Below are positions 1 to 5,576 of a stretch of DNA of 6,359 nucleotides, in pieces. Made by a program: the position numbers and the translations under genes. Numbering within the stretch: the stretch's first letter is position 1; every line of letters starts with the position of its first letter. The notes under the pieces are model-generated. The model was not told where the DNA came from, made no database searches, and saw only the letters and a list, made by a program, of their open reading frames with translations. Origin of the DNA: an uncultured Collinsella sp. (lineage in GTDB: Bacteria; Actinomycetota; Coriobacteriia; Coriobacteriales; Coriobacteriaceae); assembly GCA_902491415.1 (NCBI GenBank), contig CABUHP010000105.1, positions 1 through 6,359 of the forward strand. The letters are read 5' to 3'.

Positions 1-1
1 T

Positions 2-451
2 CCGGAAAACTCGATTTCCTCGCGTTTTCGTGAGGCCGGTTGGCGCGATACGCTGGGTCGTGCTCATGTCGATGCCGCTCCGATGCTGCGTGGCGATTGG
101 AGTGCGGACAGTGGGTACGCCATGGGCGAGCGGATTGCGGCCGAGGTGCTTGCCGGCGGGTCGCAGACGCCGACTGCCGTGCTTGCGGCAAATGACCAGA
201 TGGCGCTGGGCGTTATCGCCGCGCTCGAGAACGCGGGCCTGTCCGTGCCCGACGACGTGAGCGTGGTTGGTATCGACGACGCACTCGAGGGACTTGTTCC
301 TCACAATCGGCTGACGACGCTGCGATTTGATTTGCGCGGTGTCGGTAAGCTTGCGTTTGAGGCGGCGATTGGAGAGAGCTCGTCTATCGAGGCGATTCAT
401 GTGCCGAGCACGCTGGTCGAACGCTCGACTGTTAGGGACATACGGGGTTAG
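2..451 (+). CDS. LacI-family transcriptional regulator, C-terminal part (5' end outside window)
   Basis: The reading frame is open from the left edge and ends at a TAG at 449-451, leaving 149 codons of a ligand-binding domain; the N-terminal DNA-binding domain and start codon are outside the window. The visible part matches the C-terminal half of LacI/GalR regulators: a GWRDTL segment, the RGDW..SGY motif, the AAND effector-pocket segment, VPDDVSVVGIDD, the LTTLRFD segment and a closing TVRDI. It aligns with the complete regulator at 4358-5362 over this whole stretch with roughly 45% identity by eye, so the two are paralogues flanking the lac operon. It converges on lacG. No terminator with a T-run on the plus strand follows directly; a stem-loop repeat begins about 15 bases downstream. 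Its ligand and targets cannot be told from this part. Confidence 0.9.
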   Translation, partial: PENSISSRFREAGWRDTLGRAHVDAAPMLRGDWSADSGYAMGERIAAEVLAGGSQTPTAVLAANDQMALGVIAALENAGLSVPDDVSVVGIDDALEGLVPHNRLTTLRFDLRGVGKLAFEAAIGESSSIEAIHVPSTLVERSTVRDIRG

Positions 452-465
452 GTCCTACTCCGTCT

Positions 466-522
466 GTCTCGATTTGTAACAGGTAGACGGTCAAAAGCGG
501 GCTACGTGTTACAGATTTAGAT
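466..522. repeat. Stem-loop repeat unit A (57 nt, imperfect inverted repeat)
   Basis: The arms at 466-481 and 507-522 pair at 12 of 16 positions. After a one-base mismatch the stem continues as GTAG (483-486) with CTAC (502-505). The unit has the same length and internal spacing as unit B, 81 bp downstream, with 41 of 57 positions identical. It is less perfect than unit B, as if decayed. It lies between the convergent regulator and lacG; function unknown. Confidence 0.75.
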
Positions 523-546
523 TCTTCGGAAAGAGCAATCCTGTTC

Positions 547-603
547 GTCTCAATCTGTAACAGCTAGGACCCAAAAACTCGGCTAGATGTTACAGATTGA
601 GAC
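547..603. repeat. Stem-loop repeat unit B (57 nt, perfect 16-bp arms)
   Basis: The left arm GTCTCAATCTGTAACA (547-562) is the exact reverse complement of 588-603. After a one-base mismatch the stem continues as CTAG (564-567) with CTAG (583-586), leaving a loop of about 15 nt with an A-run. Outside the arms, 543-545 can also pair with 605-607. No T-run follows on either strand, so it is not a standard intrinsic terminator, although it could stop or stabilise transcripts arriving from either side. A dispersed palindromic repeat or a protein-binding dyad (TGTAACA/TGTTACA) are the alternatives. Confidence 0.8.
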
Positions 604-623
604 AAACGGACGCCGAACCGCCC

Positions 624-666
624 AAAAAGGCCGGGGGCGGCGCGCCGTGTGACGTGCCGCCCCCGG
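624..666 (-). terminator. Rho-independent terminator of the lacE-lacG operon
   Basis: Positions 631-641 (CCGGGGGCGGC) and 656-666 are perfect 11-bp inverted arms around a 14-nt loop. Read on the minus strand the hairpin is followed at once by CC and five T (624-628). It lies about 60 bases after the lacG stop codon. On the plus strand no T-run follows, so it acts for the lac operon rather than for the convergent regulator. Confidence 0.88.
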
Positions 667-727
667 CTGAGAAATGGGGACAGGTTATGTGGGCGGTGCA
701 ATTCCGCCAACCGCTCGTCGCAAGCCG

Positions 728-2167
728 CTAGTCCAGACGACGGGTCTGCGCCACGTGCTTATACCAGTATGCGCTTGCCTTGGGCGTGCGCTTCTGGGTT
801 TCAAAGTCAACGTAGAAGAAGCCGTAACGCTTGTTGTAGCCATTGGTCCAGGAGAACTGATCCTGCAGGCTCCACAGGAAGTAGCCGCCTACGTTGACGC
901 CAACCTCCATGGCCTTGAGCAACCAGCGCAGGTGCTGCTCGATGTAGTCGATGCGCGGCTGGTCGTCCACAAAACCGTCCTTGTAGGGGTCCTTGTAGCC
1001 CATGCCGTTCTCGGTGATGAAGATCTGCTTGTAGTTGGGGTAGCGCTGCTTAATGTAGACGAGCAGATCGAACAGGCCCTCGGGATAGATGATCCAGTCC
1101 CAGTCGGTGGTGGGGATACCAGGCTTGTTCACATGCTCGCCAATACCCTTAACGCGCCAGCGGCCGGTGCCCTTCTCGCCCGTACCGTTGTGGTGCAGGT
1201 CGTTCTCGCCATCGTAAGCCTTCAAGAAGCGGCACTGGTAGTTGTTAACGCCCAGGTAGTCGTTGTAGAGCGCGGCCTCGCGCATAATCTCGAGGTCCTC
1301 GTCCAGGATCTCGATGGTGCCGCCTGAGACGGCAGCCAGGCGGTTGGCGCACTCGAGGGTGTCGGGGGCATAGTCGCCGCGGAAGGTGGCGTCGAGCAGA
1401 AACTGGTTCTGCAGCACGTGCTCGTTGTTGGCGGCTTTGATGTCGGCGGGGTCGTTCTCGTTGAGCGGATACTTAAACTCCAGCGACTGAATGACGCCGA
1501 TCTTGCCCATAAAGCCGCCGTTGTGGAAGGCCAGCACGGCCTTGGCGTGGGCGAGCATCATGTTGTGCTCGCACTGGAAGGCCTCGGCCAGATGCGCCTT
1601 GACGCCACCGGGGAAGGTGCCCTCAATGTAGGTGTTGGAGGCGTCGGCCCAGATCTCGTTAAAGGTGAACCAGTAGGTTACCTGGTCGGCGTACTCCTTA
1701 AAGCAGAAGGTGGCAAAGTCCACAAAGGCGTCGATGGTCTCGCGGTTGAGGAAGTCGCCCTTCTCAAAGAGGGGAAGCGGCGTATCGAAGTGATGCAGCG
1801 TGACAAACGGCTCAACGTGGTGCTTGTGGCACTCGGCGAAGAGGTCGTGGTAGAACTGGACACCCTCGGGGTTGATTTCGCCGGTACCGTTGGGGAAGAT
1901 GCGGCTCCAGGCGATGGAGAGGCGGATGCCGTTGATACCGAACTCCTCGCACAGCTCCAAGTCGACGGGGTACTGGTTGTAGAAGTCCGAAGCGGGATCG
2001 GGGGAGAAGCGCCCCTGGGCCTCCAGGAAGTCGTCCCAGGCAACCTTGCCCTTACCGTGGGTGCGGGTCTCGCCCTCTACCTGGTAGGCAGCGGTGGCGC
2101 CGCCAAAGACAAAGTCCTCGGGAAACTGCGCGGGCGGGTTGGTGACGCTAGCAGGGTTAACGGACAT
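728..2167 (-). CDS. lacG: 6-phospho-beta-galactosidase, glycoside hydrolase family 1
   Basis: This 479-residue cytoplasmic enzyme should hydrolyse lactose-6-phosphate to galactose-6-phosphate and glucose (EC 3.2.1.85). Visible family 1 features are the N-terminal FGGATAAYQVEG (21-32), the acid/base glutamate in TFNE (E171) and the nucleophile in ITENG (E386). The segment SWTNGYNKRYG (439-449) supplies S439, K446 and Y448, with the spacing of the phosphate-binding Ser/Lys/Tyr of Lactococcus LacG, so a phosphorylated substrate is expected. Recalled Lactococcus LacG (about 468 residues) matches along nearly the whole length, including LFAECHK.HVEPFVTLHHFDTP; the extra length is mainly the N-terminal extension of about 10 residues. 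The next Met is residue 203, so the start is not in doubt although the ribosome site is weak (GGAT, 5 bases away). It lies 66 bases after lacE, on the same strand. Another phospho-beta-galactoside could be the natural substrate. Confidence 0.93.
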   Translation of the reverse strand: MSVNPASVTNPPAQFPEDFVFGGATAAYQVEGETRTHGKGKVAWDDFLEAQGRFSPDPASDFYNQYPVDLELCEEFGINGIRLSIAWSRIFPNGTGEINPEGVQFYHDLFAECHKHHVEPFVTLHHFDTPLPLFEKGDFLNRETIDAFVDFATFCFKEYADQVTYWFTFNEIWADASNTYIEGTFPGGVKAHLAEAFQCEHNMMLAHAKAVLAFHNGGFMGKIGVIQSLEFKYPLNENDPADIKAANNEHVLQNQFLLDATFRGDYAPDTLECANRLAAVSGGTIEILDEDLEIMREAALYNDYLGVNNYQCRFLKAYDGENDLHHNGTGEKGTGRWRVKGIGEHVNKPGIPTTDWDWIIYPEGLFDLLVYIKQRYPNYKQIFITENGMGYKDPYKDGFVDDQPRIDYIEQHLRWLLKAMEVGVNVGGYFLWSLQDQFSWTNGYNKRYGFFYVDFETQKRTPKASAYWYKHVAQTRRLD

Positions 2168-2190
2168 GATGATCCAATCGTCTAAATCGA

Positions 2191-2224
2191 AGGGCCAGCC
2201 GGCTGTGGATGGTCGGCTGGCCCT
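2191..2224 (-). promoter_or_regulatory. Intercistronic hairpin between lacE and lacG
   Basis: Positions 2191-2201 (AGGGCCAGCCG) and 2214-2224 are perfect 11-bp inverted arms around a 12-nt loop. It begins about 10 bases after the lacE stop and ends 24 bases before the lacG start. Only a weak TCGATTT follows on the minus strand, so full termination is unlikely. More plausible roles are protecting the 3' end of the lacE message or lowering lacG expression relative to lacE. Confidence 0.7.
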
Positions 2225-2233
2225 GAGCGTTAC

Positions 2234-4000
2234 TTACTTCGAAAGCTGCTCGGAGACGAAGGCGAGAGACTTATCGCCGTTCTGGGAGAGCTCGATATAC
2301 TGCTTGCCACGGCAGGCGACGCACTTGTTGCCCACGCGCTCGCAGTCCTTCTGCAGGTCGGCCAGGTAGCTTGCGGCCTGCGGGGCCAGGACGACCAGAT
2401 CGAAGTCGGGGAGCATGTCCACGTGGTTGCCATAGGCCTCGGCAGCGGTCTCAAGATTGATGCCGCGCTCCTTGGCGGCCTTGGCCAGCGCGTTGGCGAG
2501 CAGGCCCGAGGTTCCGCCACCCTGGCAGAGCACGAGTACGCGCTTGCCGTTGAGGTCGCTGGCGGTCGTTGCCTCAACGGCGACAGCGGCGGGAGCATCG
2601 GTCTTTACAGCCTCGGCAGCGGCGCCGGCGGCAACGCTCTTGGCATCGGCCTTGCCCTGGAAAGCGTCGTTGAGCTTGGCGGCCTTCTCGGCGTTCTTGG
2701 CGGCGAGCTCCTCCTGGGAGATCTCGGCCTCCTCGGCGCACTTCTGGGCGTCATAGGCGCGGAAGAACGGATAGTACAGAGCGAAGTCGACGACCAGGAT
2801 AAGGGCGAGCATCACAAAGGCGAGCGGCTGGAAGCCCAGGCCCATGATAGTGCCGATGGGGCCGGGGACGGTCCAGGGCAGGGTGTACATAAAGCCGTTC
2901 ATGCCCAAGAAGTCGATAAAGATCTTGAGGATCCAGATGTTGGCGATCGGGGCAAAGACAAACGGGACAAAGAAGACGGGGTTGAGCACGATGGGCGCGG
3001 CGAACAGCAGCGGCTCGTTGACGGCAAAGCAGACGGGGACGATGGCGGCCTTACCGACGGCGCGCATCTCCTGAGACTTGGCCAGGAAGCAGAACATAAA
3101 GACCAGGACGAGCGTGGCGCCGGTGCCGCCCATGCAGACGACGAAGTACTGGGCACCCTGGGTCAGGACAGCGGAAGCGTGCTGGCCAGCCTGGAACGCA
3201 GCCAGGTTGTCGGTCATGTTGGCAACGAGGGCGGCGGCGATGGCGGGCTCGACGATCGAGGGGCCGTGGACGCCCACGAACCAGAACAGGCTCATGGCGC
3301 CGTAGATCACAGCGAGGCCGATGTAGCCATCGGCAGCGGTGAACAGGGGCTGGAACACCTGGATGACGCCCTGGGCAAAGCAGAAGCCAAAAGCAGCGCG
3401 GAAGGCGATGTCAAAGACCCAAAAGACGGTGATGCAAACGGAGAAGGGGATGATGTCCTTAAAGGTCTGCGAAATGTTGGGCGGAACCTGCTCGGGCATC
3501 TTGACGGTGATGTTGCGCTTAATGAAGAACTTGTAGATGATGCCAGTCACAAACGCAGCGATGAAAGCGGTCAGCAGGCCCTTGGAACCAAGGTAGGTGG
3601 TGTTGAAACCGCTGGCGGCGTCCGTGGCGATCGTGTCGCTCGAAAGGAGCAGGAAGCCGATGATGGCCGCGCACATGCATGAGATAAAGTTAATCTGGTT
3701 ATTCTTGGGCAGGTCGCGGTTCTGAGCGTCGGCGAAGTGCTTGGCTGTGGTGGCGGCGCAGGCGATGGCCAGGATGCCCATGGAGTAGTTGTAGCACTTC
3801 CACAGAGCGTTGTTGATGTCATCGGGCCAGTAGAAACCCCAGATGTTGGGGACCGAGGCTACCAGGCAGAAGATGGACGAGAAGATGATGATGGGGATGA
3901 CGGAGATAAAGCCGTCGCGGATCGCCTTGAGGTACTTGTTGCGGGCGATCGCGTTGAAAAAGGGCTGGCCCTTTTCGATGATGGCGATGAGTTGCTCCAT
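2234..4000 (-). CDS. lacE: PTS lactose-class EIICB component (permease and EIIB domains)
   Basis: This 588-residue membrane protein imports and phosphorylates lactose or a related beta-galactoside. Residues 1 to about 412 are the EIIC domain, with about ten hydrophobic segments, the GVHGPSIVEP motif (243-252, H245) and VNEPLLF (327-333, E329); equivalent His and Glu residues contact sugar in the lactose/chitobiose EIIC family. Residues about 413-485 form a charged, then Ala-rich linker. Residues 486-588 are the EIIB domain, with the phosphocysteine C492 in VLVLCQGGGTSGLLANAL, and APQ, YGNH and QYI segments like those of Lactococcus LacE. Length is close to the usual 565-590. The start is supported by TTAGGAG (4013-4007 on the minus strand) six bases upstream. 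It heads the lacE-lacG operon and is divergent from the LacI-family gene. EIIA is not fused and is encoded separately at 5577-5915. Confidence 0.95.
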   Translation of the reverse strand: MEQLIAIIEKGQPFFNAIARNKYLKAIRDGFISVIPIIIFSSIFCLVASVPNIWGFYWPDDINNALWKCYNYSMGILAIACAATTAKHFADAQNRDLPKNNQINFISCMCAAIIGFLLLSSDTIATDAASGFNTTYLGSKGLLTAFIAAFVTGIIYKFFIKRNITVKMPEQVPPNISQTFKDIIPFSVCITVFWVFDIAFRAAFGFCFAQGVIQVFQPLFTAADGYIGLAVIYGAMSLFWFVGVHGPSIVEPAIAAALVANMTDNLAAFQAGQHASAVLTQGAQYFVVCMGGTGATLVLVFMFCFLAKSQEMRAVGKAAIVPVCFAVNEPLLFAAPIVLNPVFFVPFVFAPIANIWILKIFIDFLGMNGFMYTLPWTVPGPIGTIMGLGFQPLAFVMLALILVVDFALYYPFFRAYDAQKCAEEAEISQEELAAKNAEKAAKLNDAFQGKADAKSVAAGAAAEAVKTDAPAAVAVEATTASDLNGKRVLVLCQGGGTSGLLANALAKAAKERGINLETAAEAYGNHVDMLPDFDLVVLAPQAASYLADLQKDCERVGNKCVACRGKQYIELSQNGDKSLAFVSEQLSK

Positions 4001-4006
4001 GCAATG

Positions 4007-4013
4007 CTCCTAA
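4007..4013 (-). promoter_or_regulatory. Ribosome binding site of lacE
   Basis: TTAGGAG on the minus strand lies six bases before the lacE ATG. It is much stronger than the site before lacG, which fits higher translation of the permease than of the hydrolase. Confidence 0.8.
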
Positions 4014-4061
4014 GAGTCGGTGGGTTAGCAACGATGGTGGCTTTTGACGTTCGGTTGCCAA

Positions 4062-4079
4062 AATGTTGACGTTGCCATT
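4062..4079. promoter_or_regulatory. LacI-type operator O1 (lacE side)
   Basis: AATGTTGACGTTGCCATT is an imperfect palindrome centred on CG at 4070/4071. Its reverse complement matches O2 (4182-4199) at 17 of 18 positions. The central CG with inverted half-sites (consensus AATGKYAAC) is typical of operators bound by LacI-family proteins, and one is encoded by the divergent gene. It lies 62 bases upstream of the lacE start, where binding could block initiation or elongation. Confidence 0.72.
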
Positions 4080-4092
4080 TTGTGACACAAAA
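4078..4092. promoter_or_regulatory. Perfect 15-bp palindrome TTTTGTGACACAAAA
   Basis: Seven-base arms mirror each other around A4085. It overlaps the edge of O1 by two bases and the T-run of the attenuator-like hairpin on the minus strand. It differs from the O1-O3 motif, so it may be the site of a second regulator. It does not fit the CRP spacing (TGTGA-N6-TCACA). Confidence 0.4.
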
Positions 4093-4145
4093 AAAGACGC
4101 GAACCGGTGGTTCCTGTGCCTGCGAACCGTCGATTCCTTACGCGT
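4089..4145 (-). terminator. Possible attenuator (hairpin plus T7) upstream of lacE
   Basis: On the minus strand, ACGCG (4145-4141) can pair with CGCGT (4101-4097), followed by C and seven T (4095-4089). Inside, GAACC (4113-4109) can pair either with the upstream GGTTC (4128-4124) or with the downstream GGTTC (4105-4101), because GGTTCGC occurs as a direct repeat on both sides. This offers two mutually exclusive folds next to a T-run. No minus-strand gene ends just upstream, so a terminator here would act in the lacE leader. Whether the region is transcribed depends on an unlocated promoter. Confidence 0.4.
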
Positions 4146-4153
4146 AAACGTTT
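4146..4153. promoter_or_regulatory. AAACGTTT core, possible second class of LacI-family operator
   Basis: The 8-bp perfect palindrome AAACGTTT sits in GCGTAAACGTTTGAGC, the pattern of many LacI/PurR/CcpA-type operators. Its flanks differ from O1-O3, so another LacI-family protein, such as the paralogue at the left edge, is conceivable. The short length makes chance occurrence possible. Confidence 0.35.
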
Positions 4154-4170
4154 GAGCCGCCCGGTGGCTC
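4154..4170. promoter_or_regulatory. Short GC-rich hairpin in the divergent region
   Basis: GAGCC (4154-4158) and GGCTC (4166-4170) are inverted, with further partial pairing inside. It lies directly beside the AAACGTTT core and upstream (minus sense) of the attenuator-like element. No T-run follows. It may be part of the leader structure or incidental. Confidence 0.3.
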
Positions 4171-4181
4171 TGTGTTTGCAC

Positions 4182-4199
4182 AATGGCAACGTTAACATT
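4182..4199. promoter_or_regulatory. LacI-type operator O2 (central)
   Basis: AATGGCAACGTTAACATT is the most symmetric of the three copies: 14 of its 18 bases match its own reverse complement. It is centred at 4190/4191, 120 bp from O1 and 145 bp from O3. It lies between the two divergent genes, a suitable place for shared control or for looping to the outer copies. Confidence 0.75.
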
Positions 4200-4285
4200 T
4201 GGGCGATAAAAGCCGTTCGGGGAAGCAAAAATGTCGGTGAACGGTAGGTTTTGGGTGGTGAGCGTATGGTGGGGGAGGCGTTAGA

Positions 4286-4291
4286 TATACT
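4286..4291 (+). promoter_or_regulatory. Probable -10 element of the divergent LacI-family regulator gene
   Basis: TATACT (in AGATATACTT) matches the sigma-A -10 consensus at five of six positions and lies 66 bases before the start codon. No convincing -35 is seen 16-18 bases upstream. A start near 4298 would put operator O3 within the transcribed leader. Confidence 0.4.
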
Positions 4292-4326
4292 TGAAGACGT
4301 TTCATTTGACTGCGTAGGGTGCCACC

Positions 4327-4344
4327 AATGGCATCGTTGACATA
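4327..4344. promoter_or_regulatory. LacI-type operator O3 (regulator side)
   Basis: AATGGCATCGTTGACATA matches O2 at 15 of 18 positions and keeps the central CG (4335/4336). It lies 13 bases before the regulator start codon and downstream of its probable -10, so binding would act as a roadblock and give autoregulation. Confidence 0.65.
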
Positions 4345-4357
4345 GAAAGATCGACCT

Positions 4358-5362
4358 ATGGCCGCTGTTAAAAAATCGGTATCCGTCAAAGACGTGGCGC
4401 GCCTCGCGGGCGTCTCGGAGCAGACGGTCTCGCGCACCGTGCACGATTCGCCCAGTGTGCGCCCCGAGACCAAGGAACGCGTGCGTGCCGCCATGCGCGA
4501 GCTGGGGTATCGCCCCAATTTTGCCGGTCGATCGCTGCGCCGTGGCAAGTTTAAGACCGTTGGCGTCGCCATGTTCAACATTACCGGTACCGGCAACCTC
4601 GACCGTATGGAGGGCTTTGCCGCCGCGGCCGACAAACATGGCTATGCCATCACCCTCACTAAAGTAGATGGGCATCCGTATACCCTCGAGAGCGCATCGT
4701 CGCGCATGAGCGCGCTGCCGGTAGACGGCATGGTCGTGATCATGAATCGCATGCCGGCGGACTTTGGCACCTTCGAGCCGCTGCCCGGCATGCAGACGGT
4801 GCTCGTTACGATGCTGGAGCATCCGCTCTGTTCAACGGTCGATAACGACCAGTTCGATTGCTCGCGCCAGGTGGTCGAGTACTTGCTGGGGCGGGGGCAC
4901 AAAACCGTGCACTTTATCTCGTGTCCCGAGCGCTCGCTTTCGGGCATGCGGCGCGAGGAAGGCTGGCGCGAGACATTGCGCGCGCATGGAATTGAGCCGC
5001 CGCGACTCGTCCGTGGGGATTGGACGGCACAGAGCGGATATGCTGCCGGTCAGGCTCTGGCGGAAGATCCGACCTGTACGGCCATTTATGCTTCCAACGA
5101 TGCCATGGCATACGGCTGCATTCGCGGGCTCGAGTCGTGCGGAAGGCGTGTGCCCGAGGACGTGAGCGTGGTGGGTGTTGATGACAGCCTGGGCGATATC
5201 GTGCCCGACCGTCGCCTGACCACGGTGCGCTTTGACAACAAGCGCGTCGGCATGTGGGCGGTCGACAAGATTGCCGGCGCCGATGGGGGTGCGTCTGGCG
5301 TGGAGCACATGCTGATCCCCGGTGTGCTTGTAGAGGGCGATACGGTGCGCGATTTGCGTTAG
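4358..5362 (+). CDS. LacI-family transcriptional regulator of the lac locus
   Basis: This 334-residue protein has the length and layout of a full LacI/GalR repressor. Residues 8-30 (VSVKDVARLAGVSEQTVSRTV...) are the helix-turn-helix, and YRPNFAGRSL (51-60) is the hinge-helix region that inserts into the central CG of operators. Residues from about 65 form the two-lobed sugar-binding domain, with SND (246-248), the RGDW..QSGY segment (219-228), VSVVGVDD (269-276) and LTTVRFD (287-293). It is divergent from lacE across a 357-bp region that holds three similar operators, one directly upstream of this gene, so it probably represses lacEG and itself until a sugar or sugar phosphate binds. Its start has only a weak ribosome site (AGAAAGA), but the HTH begins right after it, which fixes it. 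Low-GC lac PTS operons use a DeoR-type LacR instead. Which ligand it senses is unknown. Confidence 0.92.
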   Translation: MAAVKKSVSVKDVARLAGVSEQTVSRTVHDSPSVRPETKERVRAAMRELGYRPNFAGRSLRRGKFKTVGVAMFNITGTGNLDRMEGFAAAADKHGYAITLTKVDGHPYTLESASSRMSALPVDGMVVIMNRMPADFGTFEPLPGMQTVLVTMLEHPLCSTVDNDQFDCSRQVVEYLLGRGHKTVHFISCPERSLSGMRREEGWRETLRAHGIEPPRLVRGDWTAQSGYAAGQALAEDPTCTAIYASNDAMAYGCIRGLESCGRRVPEDVSVVGVDDSLGDIVPDRRLTTVRFDNKRVGMWAVDKIAGADGGASGVEHMLIPGVLVEGDTVRDLR

Positions 5363-5365
5363 GGT

Positions 5366-5387
5366 GCGGCCCTGTTTGGGTTGCCGC
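5366..5387 (+). promoter_or_regulatory. Weak hairpin after the regulator gene
   Basis: GCGG-CCC (5366-5372) can pair with GGG (5378-5380) and CCGC (5384-5387) across a small bulge, four bases after the stop codon. No T-run follows, so it is at best a poor terminator and read-through into lacF is possible. Confidence 0.3.
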
Positions 5388-5422
5388 TAATTGTGTTCGA
5401 TATTGTTCAGATTGGTTTAAAA

Positions 5423-5451
5423 ACCGTTCACGGGCGAAAAGTGACCGTTCA
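5423..5451 (+). repeat. Direct repeat ACCGTTCA, 21-bp period, upstream of lacF
   Basis: ACCGTTCA occurs at 5423-5430 and again at 5444-5451, two helical turns apart and therefore on the same DNA face. The second copy ends 17 bases before a possible -35 of lacF. This geometry fits a site for an activator or dimeric regulator. The motif differs from the O1-O3 operators. Confidence 0.4.
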
Positions 5452-5468
5452 TAGTTCGAAATTACGTT

Positions 5469-5498
5469 TTGAGCTGTTCTTTTTTGTTTGAATGTTAT
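5469..5498 (+). promoter_or_regulatory. Possible promoter of lacF
   Basis: TTGAGC (5469-5474) and TGTTAT (5493-5498) each match the sigma-A hexamers at four of six positions, with an 18-base spacer that is T-rich and unlike the surrounding GC-rich DNA. Transcription would start near 5505, giving a leader of about 70 bases. Read-through from the regulator gene is the alternative. Confidence 0.35.
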
Positions 5499-5576
5499 TG
5501 TTTCTGTCATACACAACGCAGCGCGTATGCCCGGACGCGATGCTCTCCATTGGTTCATATGTGAAAGGAACGCAAC

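Noticed and set aside
452..623. CRISPR array
   Set aside because: There are only two repeat units, each a long palindrome with diverged loops, no unique spacers of regular size and no cas genes.
674..2185. Plus-strand frames of 217 and 255 codons opposite lacG
   Set aside because: They mirror the codons of lacG, are Val/Leu/Gly-rich without motifs and have no ribosome sites.
2423..3682. Long plus-strand open frame of 419 codons opposite lacE
   Set aside because: Its product is low-complexity, rich in Gly, Asp and Glu, with no domain, and it lies fully antisense to a clear lacE gene in GC-rich DNA; it is a shadow frame.
4109..4137. BglG/LicT-type RAT antiterminator site in the lacE leader
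   Set aside because: The minus strand has GCAGGCA and a terminal GGAACC reminiscent of a RAT, but the 5' half does not match the RAT consensus or pair properly at its ends, and no BglG-type protein is encoded here.
4001..4200. A canonical sigma-A promoter for lacE
   Set aside because: I looked for -35/-10 pairs on the minus strand; the best (TTGTGT with AACATT at 4090-4062) matches only three of six in each hexamer, so I did not list one.
5456..5487. Intrinsic terminator before lacF (AT-rich stem then TTTTTT)
   Set aside because: The stem is short, AT-rich with a wobble pair, and is separated from the T-run by about 10 bases; it is unlikely to terminate.
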